Part shown: piece by piece, positions 12,368-25,122 of the stretch
How positions within the stretch are numbered: the stretch's first letter is position 1
Layout of the letters: each line of letters starts with the position of its first letter
Assembly (NCBI GenBank): GCA_027257055.1
Contig: JAPVLO010000574.1
Location: forward strand, 1,116,001 to 1,180,000
Origin: Cephalopachus bancanus
Taxonomy: Eukaryota > Chordata > Mammalia > Primates > Tarsiidae
DNA length: 64,000 nt
Reading direction: 5' to 3'
The notes under the pieces: model-generated
Seen by the model: only the letters and a program-made list of their open reading frames with translations
Databases searched by the model: none
Told to the model about the DNA's origin: nothing
Translations under genes and position numbers: made by a program

Positions 12368-15300
12368 GCTATATCCCAGATATTTTTTATTGATATGTAA
12401 TAATTTATAAATTTGTAGAGCACATATGAGTGTTTGTTACATACATAGAATGTATAATGATCAAGTTAGAGTATTTAGTGAATCTATCACCTTAGGTACC
12501 TATCATTTTTATGTGTTGGTATCTATTTTGAGTTCTCTTTTCCATAATAGTGAGACTAAGTATTAGTCACCCACTCCAATATCAAACATTGGAACTTTTT
12601 TTTCTCTCTAACTGTATGTTTATACCCATAATTAACTCTCTTCATGTATTCCCCTGCTCGCCACCCTTCCCAGTCTGTGATATCTATTACTCTAATCTGC
12701 ATGTGTATGAGATCAAGCTTTTTGTTGTTGTTGTTGTTTTACTTCTCACATATGAGTGAGAATATATAGTGATTGTCTTTTTTTTCTTCTTGGCTCATTT
12801 CACTTAATATAATGACCTCCAGTTCCATCCGTGTTGTTGCAAATGGCACGATGTCATTTTTTATGACAGAAAAGTATTCCGTTGTGTATATATAACACAT
12901 TTTCTCTATCAATTTGCCCATGTATTGACACTTAGGTTGATTCCATATCTTTACTATTGTTAATAGTGATGTGATAAAAATGTGAGAACAGGTACTACTT
13001 TGACATTCTGATATTTTCTTTTTCCTTTGGATAGATTCCCAGTGGTGGGATTTCTAGATTATATGGTAGCTTTATTTTTAGTTTTTTTTTTTTAAGATAT
13101 CTCCACACCATTTTTCACAGTGTTTGTGCTAATTCACATTCACAGTGTATGAGTTCCCTTTTCTCTGAGTCTTCTCCAACATCTGATTTTTTTTGTCTTT
13201 TTATGAATAACCATTTAAACTGTGATAAGATTATTGCTCATTATGGTTTTGATTTGCATTTTCCTAATGATTAATAATGTTGAGCATTTTTCATATACCT
13301 GTTGGTGATTTGTATATTTTGTTTTTCAAAATATCTATTCATGTCCTTTGCATATCTTTTTTTTTTGAGTTGGAGTCTCACTGTGTCACCCAGACTGAAG
13401 TGCAGTGGCCACTCCCAGCCACTGCAGCCTCGACCTGCTGGGCTCCAGCAATCCTTCCGCCTTGGTCTTCCAAGTAGCCAGAACTACAGGTATGTGCTAA
13501 CACACCTGGCTAATTTTTTGATTTATTGTAGAGTTGAGGTCTCACCAAGTTGCCCAGGCGGGTCTCGAACCCGTGGGCTCAGGCAAGACACTCACCTCAG
13601 CCTCCCAAGGAGCGGGATTACAGGCTGAGCCACCGAGCCGGGCTCTTTGCATATCTGTAATGGGATTGTTTTTTCACTGTTGAGTTGTTTGAGTTTTCTG
13701 TATGTTCTCAAAATTGATTTCCTGTCAGATGAGTACTTTGCAAATATTTTATCCCATTCAAGAGGTTGTCTCTTTACTCTATTGATGTTTCTTTTGTGGT
13801 ACAGAAGTTTTTTAGTTTAATTATGTTTCATTTGTCTATCTTTGGTTTTGTTGACTGTACTTTTGAGCTGTTAGCCATAAAAATCTTTGCCTAGATCAAT
13901 GTTTTGAAGAGTTTTCCCTATGTTTTATTCTAGTAATTTGACATTTTCAGACCTTGTGTTTAAGTTTTTAATCCATCTTGAGTTGACTTTTGTATATGGT
14001 GAAAAATACAGATCCACTTTCCTTTTTCTGCATATGGTTATCCAGTTTTCCCATTATCATTTATTGAAGAGAATGTCCTTCCCTCAATGTATGTTCTTGG
14101 CAGCCTGGACAAAGAAATAAGTGAATTTATTTCTAGATTCTCTATTATGTTTCATTGGTCTATGTGTCTGTTTTTATACAAATAGCATGCTGTTTTGATT
14201 ACTATAGATTTGCAATAAATTTTGAAGTCAGGCATGTAATGATGTCTCCAACTTTGTTATTTTTGCTCAGAATTACTTTAACAACATGAACTTTTTTTGG
14301 TTCTATATAAATTTGATGACTGGTTTTTCTATTTATGTGAAAAGTGGTATTTTTGCAGGGATTGTATTAAAAATGTATATTGCTTTGGGCAGTATGGTCA
14401 CTTTAATGATATTGATTCTTCTGATCCATGAGTGTAGGATGTCTTTCCATTTATTTGTATCCTTTTTACTTCTTTCATCTGTGCTTCATAGTTTTCCTTG
14501 TTGAAGTTTTTAACATCATTGGTTAAATTTATTCCTAGTTTTTTGTAGTTAATATAAATGGGATTGCCTTTATAAGGTTTTTTTTTCTCAGCAAATTCAT
14601 TATTTGTGTAGAGAAAAGTGACTGCTTTTTCTATGTTGATTTTGTATCCTGCAATTTTACTAATTCATCAGTTCTAAGAGATTTTTGGTGGTCTTTTGTT
14701 TATTTTTTAGACATAAGCTCATGACTACAACATGGAACAATTAGACTTCCCCTTTTTCAGTTTTGATGACTGTTATTTCCTTATTTTTTGCTTAATTGAT
14801 CTGGTAGAACTTCAAGTGTTACATTGAATAGAAGTGGTTCATTTTTTGTCTTGTTCTAGTTCTTAAGGAAAGACTTTCAACTTTTGCCCATTCTGTATGA
14901 TGTTAGCTATGGGTTTACTGTATTTGACTTCTATTATTTTTAGGTATAGATCTTTAATGCCAAGTTTGTTGAGAGTTTTTTATTATGAAGAGATGTTGGA
15001 TTTTGTCAAATGTTTTTTCTACATTTGCTGAGATGACTGCATGGTTTTTGTACTTCCTTCTATTGACAGAATGCATTGCTTGTTGATTTGCTTGTGTTGA
15101 ACCATCTTTGCTTTCCTGGAGTAAATCCCACTTGATCAGTTATATTATCTTCTTAATGTGTTGTTGAGTTCAGTTTGCTAGTACTTTGCTAAGGTTATTT
15201 GCATCTATGTTCATTAGGAATATTGGTCCAAAGTTCCCTTTTTTTTGTTGTGTCCTTGTCTGGTTTGATAATTAGCTAATCCTAGCATTATAGAATGAGT

Positions 15301-16020
15301 GAGGGAGAATTACCTCCTCTTGAAATTGTTAGAATAGCTTAAGGAGGATTGGTATTAGTGTTTGTTTATAGGTTTATTAGAATTGGCCTGTGAATCCATC
15401 CAGACATAGATTTTCTTTGTTGGATGACATTTTATTACTGATTCAATTTTTCTACTCTTCTATTTATTCTTGATTCAGAATTGGTAAGTTGTATGTGCCC
15501 AAGAGTTTATTCATTTCTTCTAGGCTTCCTAGTTTTCTCACATATAGATGTTTATACTAGTCCCTGATGATCCTTTGTTTTCCTGTGGTATCAGCTATAA
15601 TATCTCCTTTTTCATTTCTGATTTTATTTGGATCCTCTCTCTTCTTTTTTTGTTAGTCTAGTTAGCAATTTTTCCATTTTATTTATCTTTTCAAAGAACC
15701 AATGTTTTATTTCATTGATACTTTATTTAGTTTATATTTTGCTTAGTTCTACTCTGATCTTTATTATTTCTTTCCTTCTGCTAATATTCAGCTTAGTTTG
15801 TTTTTGCTTTTCTAGTCTTTTATGTGCAACATTAGTTTATTCAAAATATTTCTTTTTTTAATGTAAGTGTTTATTTCTATAAACTCTCTTCTCAGTGATC
15901 ATTCAGAAGCATATTGTTCCATTTTTATGTATCTGTGTGGTTTTCTAAGTTCTTCTTGGTATTGATTTCTAGTTTTATTTCATAGTAGTCTGAGAAGATA
16001 CTTGATATGGTGTGAGTTAA
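12368..16020 (-). mobile_element. L1 LINE (older type), antisense, 3' UTR through ORF2 into the endonuclease
   Basis: The copy begins at its 3' end near 12,368 and runs upstream through ORF2. The antisense of the CACATATGAGTGAGAA 3' block is near 12,750. RT and endonuclease blocks continue to the CAGTAGTCTGAGAAG-like block near 15,985. All frames are decayed. A SINE sits at 13,358-13,644. At about 16,020 the sequence jumps directly to L1 5'-UTR-like sequence (16,030-17,095), so the endonuclease N-terminus and all of ORF1 are missing. Confidence 0.8.
13358..13644 (-). mobile_element. Dimeric Alu-like SINE, antisense
   Basis: A full dimer on the minus strand ending in CCCGGCTC. The exact 12-bp target duplication CTTTGCATATCT lies at 13,346-13,357 and 13,645-13,656. 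The host L1 reading resumes precisely across the duplication. Confidence 0.95.
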
Positions 16021-16029
16021 AAAGTTGAT

Positions 16030-17095
16030 ACTGCTCACCCACTTTTAGCAGCAGAAGCAGCAGCACTACAACATTGCACAGCGAGAGAAGGACTCTACTT
16101 TTCATGCATAAACCTGCATATGGAGACCACATGCCAGTGGAAGGTGCAGTCAACTTCTCACAGCCCCAGAAAGACAGTATTCCAACCTACCCACCCAACT
16201 TCTCATGGCAATGTCAGCAGTTGTGCCTGCAGTGGTGTACAAAGACAAAAGAGGAGTTTCACTATCTATGCATGAGCCTAAACACAAAAACATCTTTGTC
16301 TGTGAAAGGAAATCTCACTGTCTACTTGCAAGACTGAGCATAGTTTGTGCACTGCTACAGGAAGTATTGCTTCTCATGGCCCCAGACAGGGAGTACTCAG
16401 GATCTGGTAAGTGTGCAATTTGGTTTTCTTTGTCCCAAGAACCACCTTTTTCATGCATTTCACTGTTTTTTGTTTATTTGTTTGTTCATTTGTTTTCCCA
16501 AAGAGTAGTACTCCTTCTGGGCTAGAGTACTAGGGACCCCACAACACCTTTGGATCCAGCCAGTGCTGCTCTGCTATAGTCCTTTTGGTGTACACTGGGG
16601 GATTTCAGTGAGGGTTCCCAAGATGTGGAAATATGAGAGCAGAGTTACCAGACAGGATGCAGTCTTGTGATGTCTGTACTCTAACAATGGTGCTCTGTTA
16701 TAGCCACTTAGGTCTCAAGAATGACAATGACCCAGAGTAAGTTTCTTGTCTAGTACAATGCCCTTGTGGGCTCCCCAAATCACTCTCCAATGTAGTGTCA
16801 TTGTTGTATAGGTAGAGGAATTTTCCAGTTGTTTGGATTACTGTAGTGTGGGAATGTAGACTACGAAGTTCTCTTACACTTTCCCTGCAATATTGAGCCC
16901 CTCTGGGCTTCCAGCAAATTTCAGTCAAGCTGGACATTTACATTTTTCTTCTTCTGTGCCTCAGGTGTATTATGTGACTTCTCTGTTGGACTCTAGTATT
17001 TTCCTAAATGTTTTATTTGAGGTGTGATTATCTATTCACAATTTTGATTCTTCTTCTGGAGGGGACAGGTTTCTGATGTCTCAGCCATCTTGAAC
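16030..17095 (-). mobile_element. L1 5' UTR-like segment, antisense, continuing the 12.4-16.0 kb L1
   Basis: The segment is less AT-rich than its flanks. It ends at 17,085-17,095 with CTCAGCCATCTTGAACCAGA, the antisense of a canonical L1 5' start (TTCAAGATGGCTGAG). Its interior has the loose GAGC/CAGT-rich texture of an L1 5' UTR. Orientation agrees with the ORF2 part to its left. The simplest reading is one L1 with an internal deletion. Two neighbouring fragments remain possible. Confidence 0.6.
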
Positions 17096-17099
17096 CAGA

Positions 17100-17439
17100 A
17101 TTCTATATACCCAAATTTTATATTTGAAAATTTTTTATGGAGTTAGACATCAGCGCTTTTCACAAGCAGTGAAGGAGATGTAGATCGTTTACACAGCACA
17201 TTTGAGCCAAGCAAAACATTACCTTTTCTTAGTAGATGAAGTTGCAAAAGATACTGGCTACCATTTAAGGACAACATACTAGAGGACAAAGAATTTTAAA
17301 AGGTTTCCAGGTAGGCTATTGTACATGTATATCATATAGTGTAGAGCTGAAGACACCTTCTAAAGGAGATTCCCTTGCCTATTAGAATAAACATCTATGT
17401 TACTATTCATTAATTTTGGGAAAATGTGGTTACATAACA
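17100..17439. other. Unassigned sequence between L1 5' end and MIR
   Basis: No coding or repeat signal that I can support. Confidence 0.5.
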
Positions 17440-17600
17440 GGCGAGCAGGAAAAAACAGATTAAGAGTGGGGGATTGTCAGAGACATGTGAGAGGAGAGGG
17501 TCCGTGGATACAGCTAGTTAGTGACAAAGCTGTATTTGAAACTCAGCTAAAATTTCTCTTCAAATCCATGCTCTTAACCACTGTACTAATGGTTCTTAAA
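17440..17600 (-). mobile_element. MIR-like SINE fragment, antisense
   Basis: Blocks ACAGCTAGTTAGTGACAAAG, GTATTTGAAACTCAGCT and CATGCTCTTAACCACTGTAC appear in the order expected for the 5' half of MIR read on the minus strand. Confidence 0.6.
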
Positions 17601-17637
17601 CTTATGGAATGTAGGGATCATGTAGAAGGCATGGCAA

Positions 17638-17943
17638 GGCCGGGCTCAGTGGCTCACCCTGTAATTCCGCGCCTTTGGGAGGCTGAGGTGAGTGGATTGC
17701 CTGAGCCCGCGGATTTGAGACCCGCCTGGGCAGCAAGACCTCATCGCTACAGTAAATAAAAAAATCAGCCGGGCGTGGTAGCGCATGCCTGTAATTCCGG
17801 CTACTTGGAAGGCTGAGGGGGAAGGATCGCCGGAGCCCAGCAGGTCAAGGCTGCGGTGGCCGGGAGCAGCCACTGCACTCCAGTCTGGGCAACAGAATGA
17901 GACTCCAACTCAAAAAAAAAAAAAAGAAAAAAGAAAAAGAAAA
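17638..17943 (+). mobile_element. Dimeric Alu-like SINE, sense
   Basis: Starts GGCCGGGCTCAGTGGCTCAC and carries both arms and a long A-rich tail with AAAAAG interruptions. A short flanking duplication CATGGCAA is seen at 17,630-17,637 and 17,944-17,951. This is one of two clear full-length plus-strand copies of the window's main SINE. Confidence 0.9.
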
Positions 17944-17951
17944 CATGGCAA

Positions 17952-20795
17952 AATGAACATTTATAAAATCTGCTTGCTGGAGATTCTTATTCAAGAAAGT
18001 TGAAATAGAGCACAGGTGATCTTGATAAAAGTGAACTTTGCATTTGATATATTATATACCCAAAGCTAAACTGCTGTAATGAAGAATCGCCAGAAAAAAA
18101 GACATAGTTCATTTTTCTCTCATTTGCCTTTTCATAGATAAGTGCTGATCCATGGTAGATAGGTGTTTCTGATGTGCAAGATCATGTAGACACCTAGATT
18201 CTTTATATGTTGTTGCTCTGCCACATGCCAGGTATTGTCTTTGCCTGCAGGGTTTAAGGTCTTGCTCAACAGCTACCCATAGAAAGGAAGGATGAGAGGA
18301 TGCAAGAAATTTTCTTTTAAGGAAGTTACACAGCACTGTACATATAATTTTTGCTTACATAACATTGATGAAAATTTAATCACATAATCACACTAAGCTG
18401 CAAGGGGAGCTTAAAAATGTAATTTCTAGTTAAATAGCCATGGGCACCGCTAAAACGTGAGAAGATATCTATTAGTAAAATGAGGAAAAGGAGAATGGAT
18501 ATTGGGGGAGAGCCTGCAAATTCTGCCATAATAGACTCATCAAAAAACAAAACAAAACAAAACAAAAAACAACAACAACAAAAACACTGAATGTTTATAA
18601 AATACCTTGTAGGAAGTCAATTCTATTAAAGTGCTTCAAGAGATAGCACTGAAAAGCCTGGTTGTTAGCAAAGACCCTGAGGAAATCTGTAGGAGCAACT
18701 TGATTTAAATTTCAGAATCTTTAGATCAGTTCTAATAATTGAGACTGGTATTTAAGAAGAAAAAGAACAAAATCCACCCCAAGGACTCTACAACAAAAGA
18801 CACATTAGTTTGTAAAACAGGTTCTAAAACTCATCTGCTGCTGAATTTTCACACATGATGGGGTCTCATTACCAAAGCTCTTGACACTGGAAAAGAAATT
18901 AGGAGCTATAGAAAATACAGATAAAAGAGATCACATGCAAGTGGGAAAGCTAAAAAAAACTTATTCGAAGAAGTTACACTTGAAATACATCTTAAAAGAC
19001 GGCTAGAATTTTGGCAAGTTGAGTCAAAGAAGACACATTTCTAGTTCCATTTCAAGAAAATAATATGACAGCATGAGAAAAGAAAAAAAGAAAAAAATAA
19101 AATATGAGGCATTCTCAATGATTTCTAATTTAATTCAAATAAATTTTAGAATAACCCCAACAAAAAAGTGAATATTTAATATGACTGAAACAAACAATAA
19201 CAGCATGTCTTCTGTTTTTATCTATTTGTGTATTAATTTAATTTTTCATGAATTAAGAATGAAATAACACACATGAAACTAAATTCAGTGTTCTACTGAC
19301 TTGACACCAAGAGATATACATTCTCTAGAAAATTAAAGAGGGGAAAGGTTAAACACACAAGAGATCCAGTTTAAATAGGCTTCTCCTAAATATTAATCAT
19401 CATTAAATTAGTTCCATTGCACTTTTGAATTTGTGCGGTGGACATCAATTCTAACGCCTTTTTTCCTAACTTTTGATTCTATATAATCCAAATGGTAACA
19501 TTTTAATATACCATTTTTGATATATGAATATGTAGTTCATCTTTATTAGTATTTTCAGTCATTCAGTGAAGCAGCCATGTAACAGAAATACCTGAATTTC
19601 ATGACTGTTTTAAGAGTTAGTGTGACAGTAGCTAGGGGCAAAGCTCAAAGTATTGCAGAAATTTTCAATTGTTCTAGTCTTCACTGATGTAAGATTCACA
19701 CACCACCTTTCAAATTTTATTCTCTTTCTTTCTAATGTATTAATTCATCTTCATTTTCATAAAGCACTTTCTTTATATGTACTTACATCATTCTTAAAAA
19801 GCATACCATGAACTATTCAATCATCACATGAATAAGAGTAGAAAAAATTAAAGCCAGTCAAGTTAAATTTCTGAGTTAGTGATATCAGAAATATTATCAG
19901 AAATATTCATAATTTCTAATTTGATATTTCTGAAATAGAAAGATGACATTGATGGTCAACTGCCATGCACTGTATTTGCTTCTATAGCATAACATGCACT
20001 TTGGATTCACGCAAACTGGAGTTCAAAATTTTTGTTTGTCACATGTTAGGCTGTGTCTCTGGGCAAGTTATTTCAACTTAGGAGAGATAATGCCTATAAA
20101 ACAATTTGGACGTTTCCTAGAAAATAATGCTTGATACACACTGAGGCTTTTTTCTTAGTAATTATAGATTATATGGGAGAAATAAATAACAATTATTTTA
20201 TGATTAATATACTTTGTAAATATGGGTGCTGCTTCAATTTTTTCAGCACCAACTTTTTAAAAATTCTAAAAACAGTGAGAGATCTTAATATCATTTTCAG
20301 AATAGATAGTGATGGATTCAGATATTATTGCCCTAGGGGCTGAATCTCATTTGCATCAGATATTTGAAATGGTTAAAATTAAATCGTTTCTCTTACAGTC
20401 AGAAATAAAATAAATCACTTGAAACACCGACTACTCTTTTAGAAAGCATTCATGTCAAATGAATCTCATTGTTTTCTTTTTCAAATGAGCTATTCCATTC
20501 TCTTCTTTGAAATAAATTTTCTTGCTTTCTTTTAGACAACATAATATATTATACTACATTAAAATTTCAAATAATGTTAAAGATTTGAGATAGAACATGT
20601 TATAAAATAGAGTATCTCACAGAAAATCTTATAGATAATCAGAGTATCGGTTTGTTTGATAGAATTTTGACTCCAAAATATATATTAAACATAAAGTGTA
20701 TTGAATCCTTCAACGTGTCTTTAACAGATATGCATATAGAATAAAATATTTTTGTTTACATTTTTCACAAGAAAATTATTGCTCATTCAGCTTCC
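17952..20795. other. Long AT-rich stretch with no recognised gene; (CAAAA)n tract at 18,541-18,590
   Basis: About 2.8 kb without a coding frame of interest. A CAAAA/CAA simple-repeat tract lies at 18,541-18,590. The 18,100-18,340 piece is a little richer in G+C and may be an eroded repeat that I cannot classify. A small inverted pattern AGAAATATTATCAGAAATATT near 19,890 is a minor local repeat. Confidence 0.5.
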
Positions 20796-20799
20796 TGTT

Positions 20800-21700
20800 T
20801 TATTTATATACAAAGGGGAACCCAAAATAATTAAATTTATTTATTAAAATTTTTATGTTTATTCTTACATGTTTAAACTTAAGTCAACTTCAAAGTACTC
20901 TCTGTTTAATGCACTATACCTATTGAGATGCTTTTTCCACTGGTCAAAACAGTTTTTGGTTTTTTTTGTTTTTTTTTTTGAGTTGGAGTTTCACTCTGTC
21001 ACCCAGACTGGAGTGCAGTGGCCGCTCCCAGCCACCACAGCCTCAACCTGCTGGGCTCCGGCGATCCTTCTGCCTCAGCCTTCCAAGTAGCTGGAACTAC
21101 AGGCACGCGCTACCACGCCCGTCTCATGTTGATTTATTGTAGAGATTAGGTGTCGCCAAGTTGCCCAGGCGGGTCTCGAACCCACAGGCTCAGGCAATCC
21201 ACTCACCTGAGCCTCCCAAAGGTGGGGGATTACAGGCTGAGCCACCGAGCCCGGCCAAAACAATTTTTGAACGAATTCATTTTGATGCCTTTTAGTGCTT
21301 CTGCTTTTTTGTTTTACCTCTTCCACATTGGGAAAACATTTTCTTTTAAGGACTTCTTTTTAATCTGGGAAAACAAAAAGAAATGTCACTTGGGGTAAAA
21401 TCAGGTAACTTAGGGAGGTTGAGGGCACAGGGATCGTGCTGTTTTGGGTCAAAAACTGCTGAACACTCAGAGTGATGTGGGCAAGTGTGCTCATAAATCA
21501 CCCATCATAAAATCAAAAAATGCCTTTAAAGAATCTCCAAAACAATTTTTACTGAAGTCTAATGAAGCCTCTCACAACAATGCTAGCTGATACACTAATG
21601 CTTATGGATTTCTAGAACACTTACCTAGTGAAGAAGGACTGTACTACAAGAGGCCCACCCTCCAAAACATAATTCTGATTTTTTTGAGTCTCTCCTTGTG
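20800..21700 (-). pseudogene. Mariner-type transposase relic (3' half of the element), antisense
   Basis: On the minus strand, fragments of a Tc1/mariner-superfamily transposase can be read either side of a SINE. The part at 21,270-21,480 gives HITLSVQQFLTQNSTIPVP, then a decayed version of the conserved YSPDLAPCDFFLF-type block (SYLI.LPQVTFLFVFPRLKK), then an EEVKQK-like stretch. Beyond the SINE, 20,870-20,958 gives KNCFDQWKK and NREYFEVD with a stop, which matches the family's C-terminal end. Stops and frameshifts are present. The N-terminal half, the first catalytic Asp and the 5' terminal repeat were not found. Family membership rests on motif recognition. Confidence 0.7.
20959..21255 (-). 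mobile_element. Dimeric Alu-like SINE, antisense, inside the mariner relic
   Basis: Full dimer. The 14-bp target duplication CAAAACARTTTTTG lies at 20,945-20,958 and 21,256-21,269 with one mismatch. The mariner reading (KNCF) resumes across the duplication, which confirms the nesting. Confidence 0.95.
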
Positions 21701-22913
21701 TACATCATTTTTCAATTTGCATGGCTAAATTAATATACATCCTCTTTCAGAACTCCTCATCTAAAGGGAATATTGCTATGAACACTTCTCGGTGTTTCAT
21801 TTTTAAGCATTATTTTCAAGTCATATTTATTTCATACAATGTGTAGAAAGCAATATACTAAATATCACACATGAGAGAGGAGAAAAGACTAAGGTAGTAT
21901 GATGTAGTAGAAACAGATTACTTTTGAAGTAGGACACTTTCAAGTTTTGACTCTTGACATTTCCATGACTGTAACTTCCAATAGTTAATTAGCCTCTCAA
22001 TTTCTAAGTAATATTTACTATCAATAATAACTCACAGAAGATAATTTGATCTTAGAAAATGAAATAATGAATAGCAAGTATAAAGTAGATACTAATGCAA
22101 TTAAGCCTATGGATCTCAAGAGAGCTCAAAGTTTTACAACTGCTTTCCACTGGTTAAAATCACGGATGTTGGTAAGGGGTCTGGTGGAATGAAATTAGAA
22201 TGTTTTTCTATGATCTACTAGGCTGTAGAATAGGAATATCATGGAAAAAAACAGATTTATAATTCCCCATTATAGCCTCATCTCCCCCAAGACCCAGAAT
22301 TAATTGTAATAGAGAATAATCAATCATTTATCTATCTAAAACAAGGTTTTCTGCAATTGCAAAAGCATGAGCTCCTCAATTTACGGGCCATGCTCTATCA
22401 AAGATATGGCCAATTTTGTATAAATTGGCATAATTGATTCAATAAAGAAACTACATAAAATTTTTAAAAACACTTAATATTTTTATTTTCTTAGATTAGG
22501 TAAAAAAAAAATTCATTTACTAAAACAAGACATAACTATCATCCTTAATTAAGAACTGCATAATTTCTTTCCAAAGTAACACTAAAATAGACACATAAAT
22601 GTTCTAAAAATATAGGAAATAACCCATAATTTATTATTTCTGTGCTGTGTTACTGGGAGTTTGGAAAAAGTGTGAAAGGGAATTTTGCTTCAGCATTTTC
22701 TTTTTCTTCTTTTCTTCTTCTTTTCCTCTTTCTTTATGCAGACGCTTATATTAATCTTATTATTTAAAAAGTATTTAGTAAAAGCATGCAAAATTAGTGG
22801 GGAAGGAAAGATGATTCAATGCCTAGTTTGGAAATATTAACTCTCTATAAGAAAGAATAGTATTGTATATCTTGATTGCATCAAAGGGCAAAAATTGAAT
22901 TCTATATAAATTT
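21701..22913. other. AT-rich unassigned sequence
   Basis: No gene or repeat confidently recognised. A small TTC-rich tract lies near 22,697-22,735. Confidence 0.5.
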
Positions 22914-22929
22914 AAAATGTCACCATGTA

Positions 22930-23312
22930 TGCATATACACGATGGAATACTACACAGCCATAAAAATAAAAAAAGAACAAAATCATGAATTTTGCAGCAA
23001 CCTGGATCGAACTAGTCTATAATACTGAGTGATCTCTCACAGAAACAAAAATCTGAGTATCATATGTTCTCACTCATATAGTGGACCTTGAACATCCAAC
23101 ATAATACTATAAGAAAATGACTGACAGTGGTGGGAAACTATGGGGGTGGGAGGGGAAAGGAGATGGGATTAATGGTAGTAAATATCTGTCTGGGGATGGG
23201 GAGACACCTCTTATCCACAAGGGTGTCTGAATGAAGCATATTTGTATACCTAACCCTTTACTGTACCCCACAATATCATAATTAAAAATATTGATTAAAA
23301 AAATAAAAAGAT
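22930..23312 (+). mobile_element. Short 5'-truncated L1 insertion with target duplication
   Basis: Contains the last part of L1 ORF2 (GATGGAATACTACACAGCCA), the 3' UTR with a guanine-rich purine tract at about 23,141-23,168, and an A-rich tail ending near 23,312. A 16-bp target duplication (AAAATGTCACCATGTA) lies at 22,914-22,929 and 23,313-23,328 with one mismatch. This is a clean retrotransposition event of under 400 bp. Confidence 0.92.
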
Positions 23313-23328
23313 AAAATGTCAGCATGTA

Positions 23329-24449
23329 AAACAAAATCTTCAAGCTATTTTAACATTATATAAAAAAGTACTTTATGGTTTCTGACTGGGGAAGGGCTTC
23401 TTAAACAAAAACGTCAAAATGCACAAGTCATAAAGAAGAAAACAGTTTAATTTAATTATATAAAAATTCAGAATATTGGGAAAGCAAAATTATAACACAA
23501 TTTTGGTTAAAACAAGATTTATACTTCTAGTCATAATATTGAAGGTTAAACTTACCAGCTCATCATAAATGACTAAAAAAGTGGAATAAATACTGTGTTT
23601 GAAACTATTTTCCATTTAGACAGAGGCAGCACAGGACTGTTAATCTGATGTAAAGGCGAACAGAGGAGCATAGCTATCACTGCCCAGCTTTCTGCTTTGG
23701 CACATTCCAGACCACAGTTCAAGGAGGAAGAACCCAAGCAGAGCCTTGTGGTCACTCTGAGTTGAGGAGATAGAAATTAGAATTCAGGGAGATTGCAGTG
23801 ACTTCAATTTGTGAGTACAAAGAAAGATACATAGAGCAAAATTTCCAGAAATATGCATACGGATCACTATGAGTCTGTTGCTAAATATTAAGTTGAACAT
23901 CCATATAGTGAAATTTCACGAAGTTGAGTAGAGAACAACTGTTTAGCTAAATCTGAACAATTTTCAAAACACATACAGTGATGAAAAATATTTTATTTTT
24001 AACCATTCAGACTGTGGACTTCTTGTTGAAAAGTCAGATCAATTAGTAAAAACTCCCGAAAGGGCATGGCTTAGTTAAAGGGCTAAATTGGCTGTAAAAT
24101 CACCACAGAAAACCTTACACTAAGACCACAAAGGGTTCAAGCTGACCCAAAAGTAAGTTAAATGCCTGTCAAAACAAAACTTTAGACTCTGAAAAACTAA
24201 TAAAACCCAGCACTCCACAAAGTAAAACTCTCAAAAGTCAGTATCTAAGAAAAATATACTATATATGTGTAGAACCAAAAATCTTTTGCTCATAACCAGA
24301 CCAAAAAAATCACTCAATATAGATTAAAATTAACAAATAAAGAAAATAGCAGACAATAATTTAAAAAAGCTGTCACAGAATATATACCACAGAATGAAAA
24401 TAAAAACACACACATAATGAGAGCAGTGAAGGACAAAACAAACAAACAA
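23329..24449. other. AT-rich unassigned sequence
   Basis: No gene or repeat that I can name. Confidence 0.5.
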
Positions 24450-24826
24450 ATTGAACCATAATATGAACTATAACAATTTGCTTATCCATTCACCTGTTGA
24501 TAGGCATCTGGTCCCCTTCCAGTTTTGTCTATAATATAAGTTTGCTATGACCATTTGTGGACAAGTCTTTGTGCCAACACATGTTCTCATTTCTGATAAG
24601 AAAATAAAATAGCTAGAGGTAGAAGTTCTGGGTCATGTGGTAATATATGTTGACCTTTATAAGAAATTACCAAATTGTTTTTCATTATTCATTCCCTCCA
24701 GCAATGAATAAGTTGTTCAACATACTTGACATCAATTGCTATTGTCATTATTTGTAACTTTATCCATTCTAGTGAGTATATAGGGTTTTTATCATTTAAA
24801 TTTTTATTTCTCTGCTGCCAATCAAA

Positions 24827-25122
24827 AAAAATTTTTTTTTTTTTTTTTGAATTGGAGTCTCACTCTGTCGCCCAGACTGGAGTGCAGTGGCCGCTCCCGG
24901 CCACCGCAGCCTCGACCTGCTGGGCTCCGGCAATCCTTCACCCTCAGCCTTCCAAGTAGCCGGAATTACAGGCATGCACTACCACGCCCGGCTGATTTTT
25001 TTATTTATCGTAGAGATGAGGTCTCGCTGCCCAGGCGGGTCTTGAACCCTCGGGCTCAGGCAATCCACTCACCACAGCCTCCCAAAGGCGCGGGATTACA
25101 GGCTGAGCCACCGAGCCCGGCT
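24827..25122 (-). mobile_element. Dimeric Alu-like SINE, antisense
   Basis: Full dimer with the exact target duplication TGCCAATCAAA at 24,816-24,826 and 25,123-25,133. The arm hairpin GCAGTGGCCG...CGGCCACCGC is almost perfect here. Confidence 0.95.
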
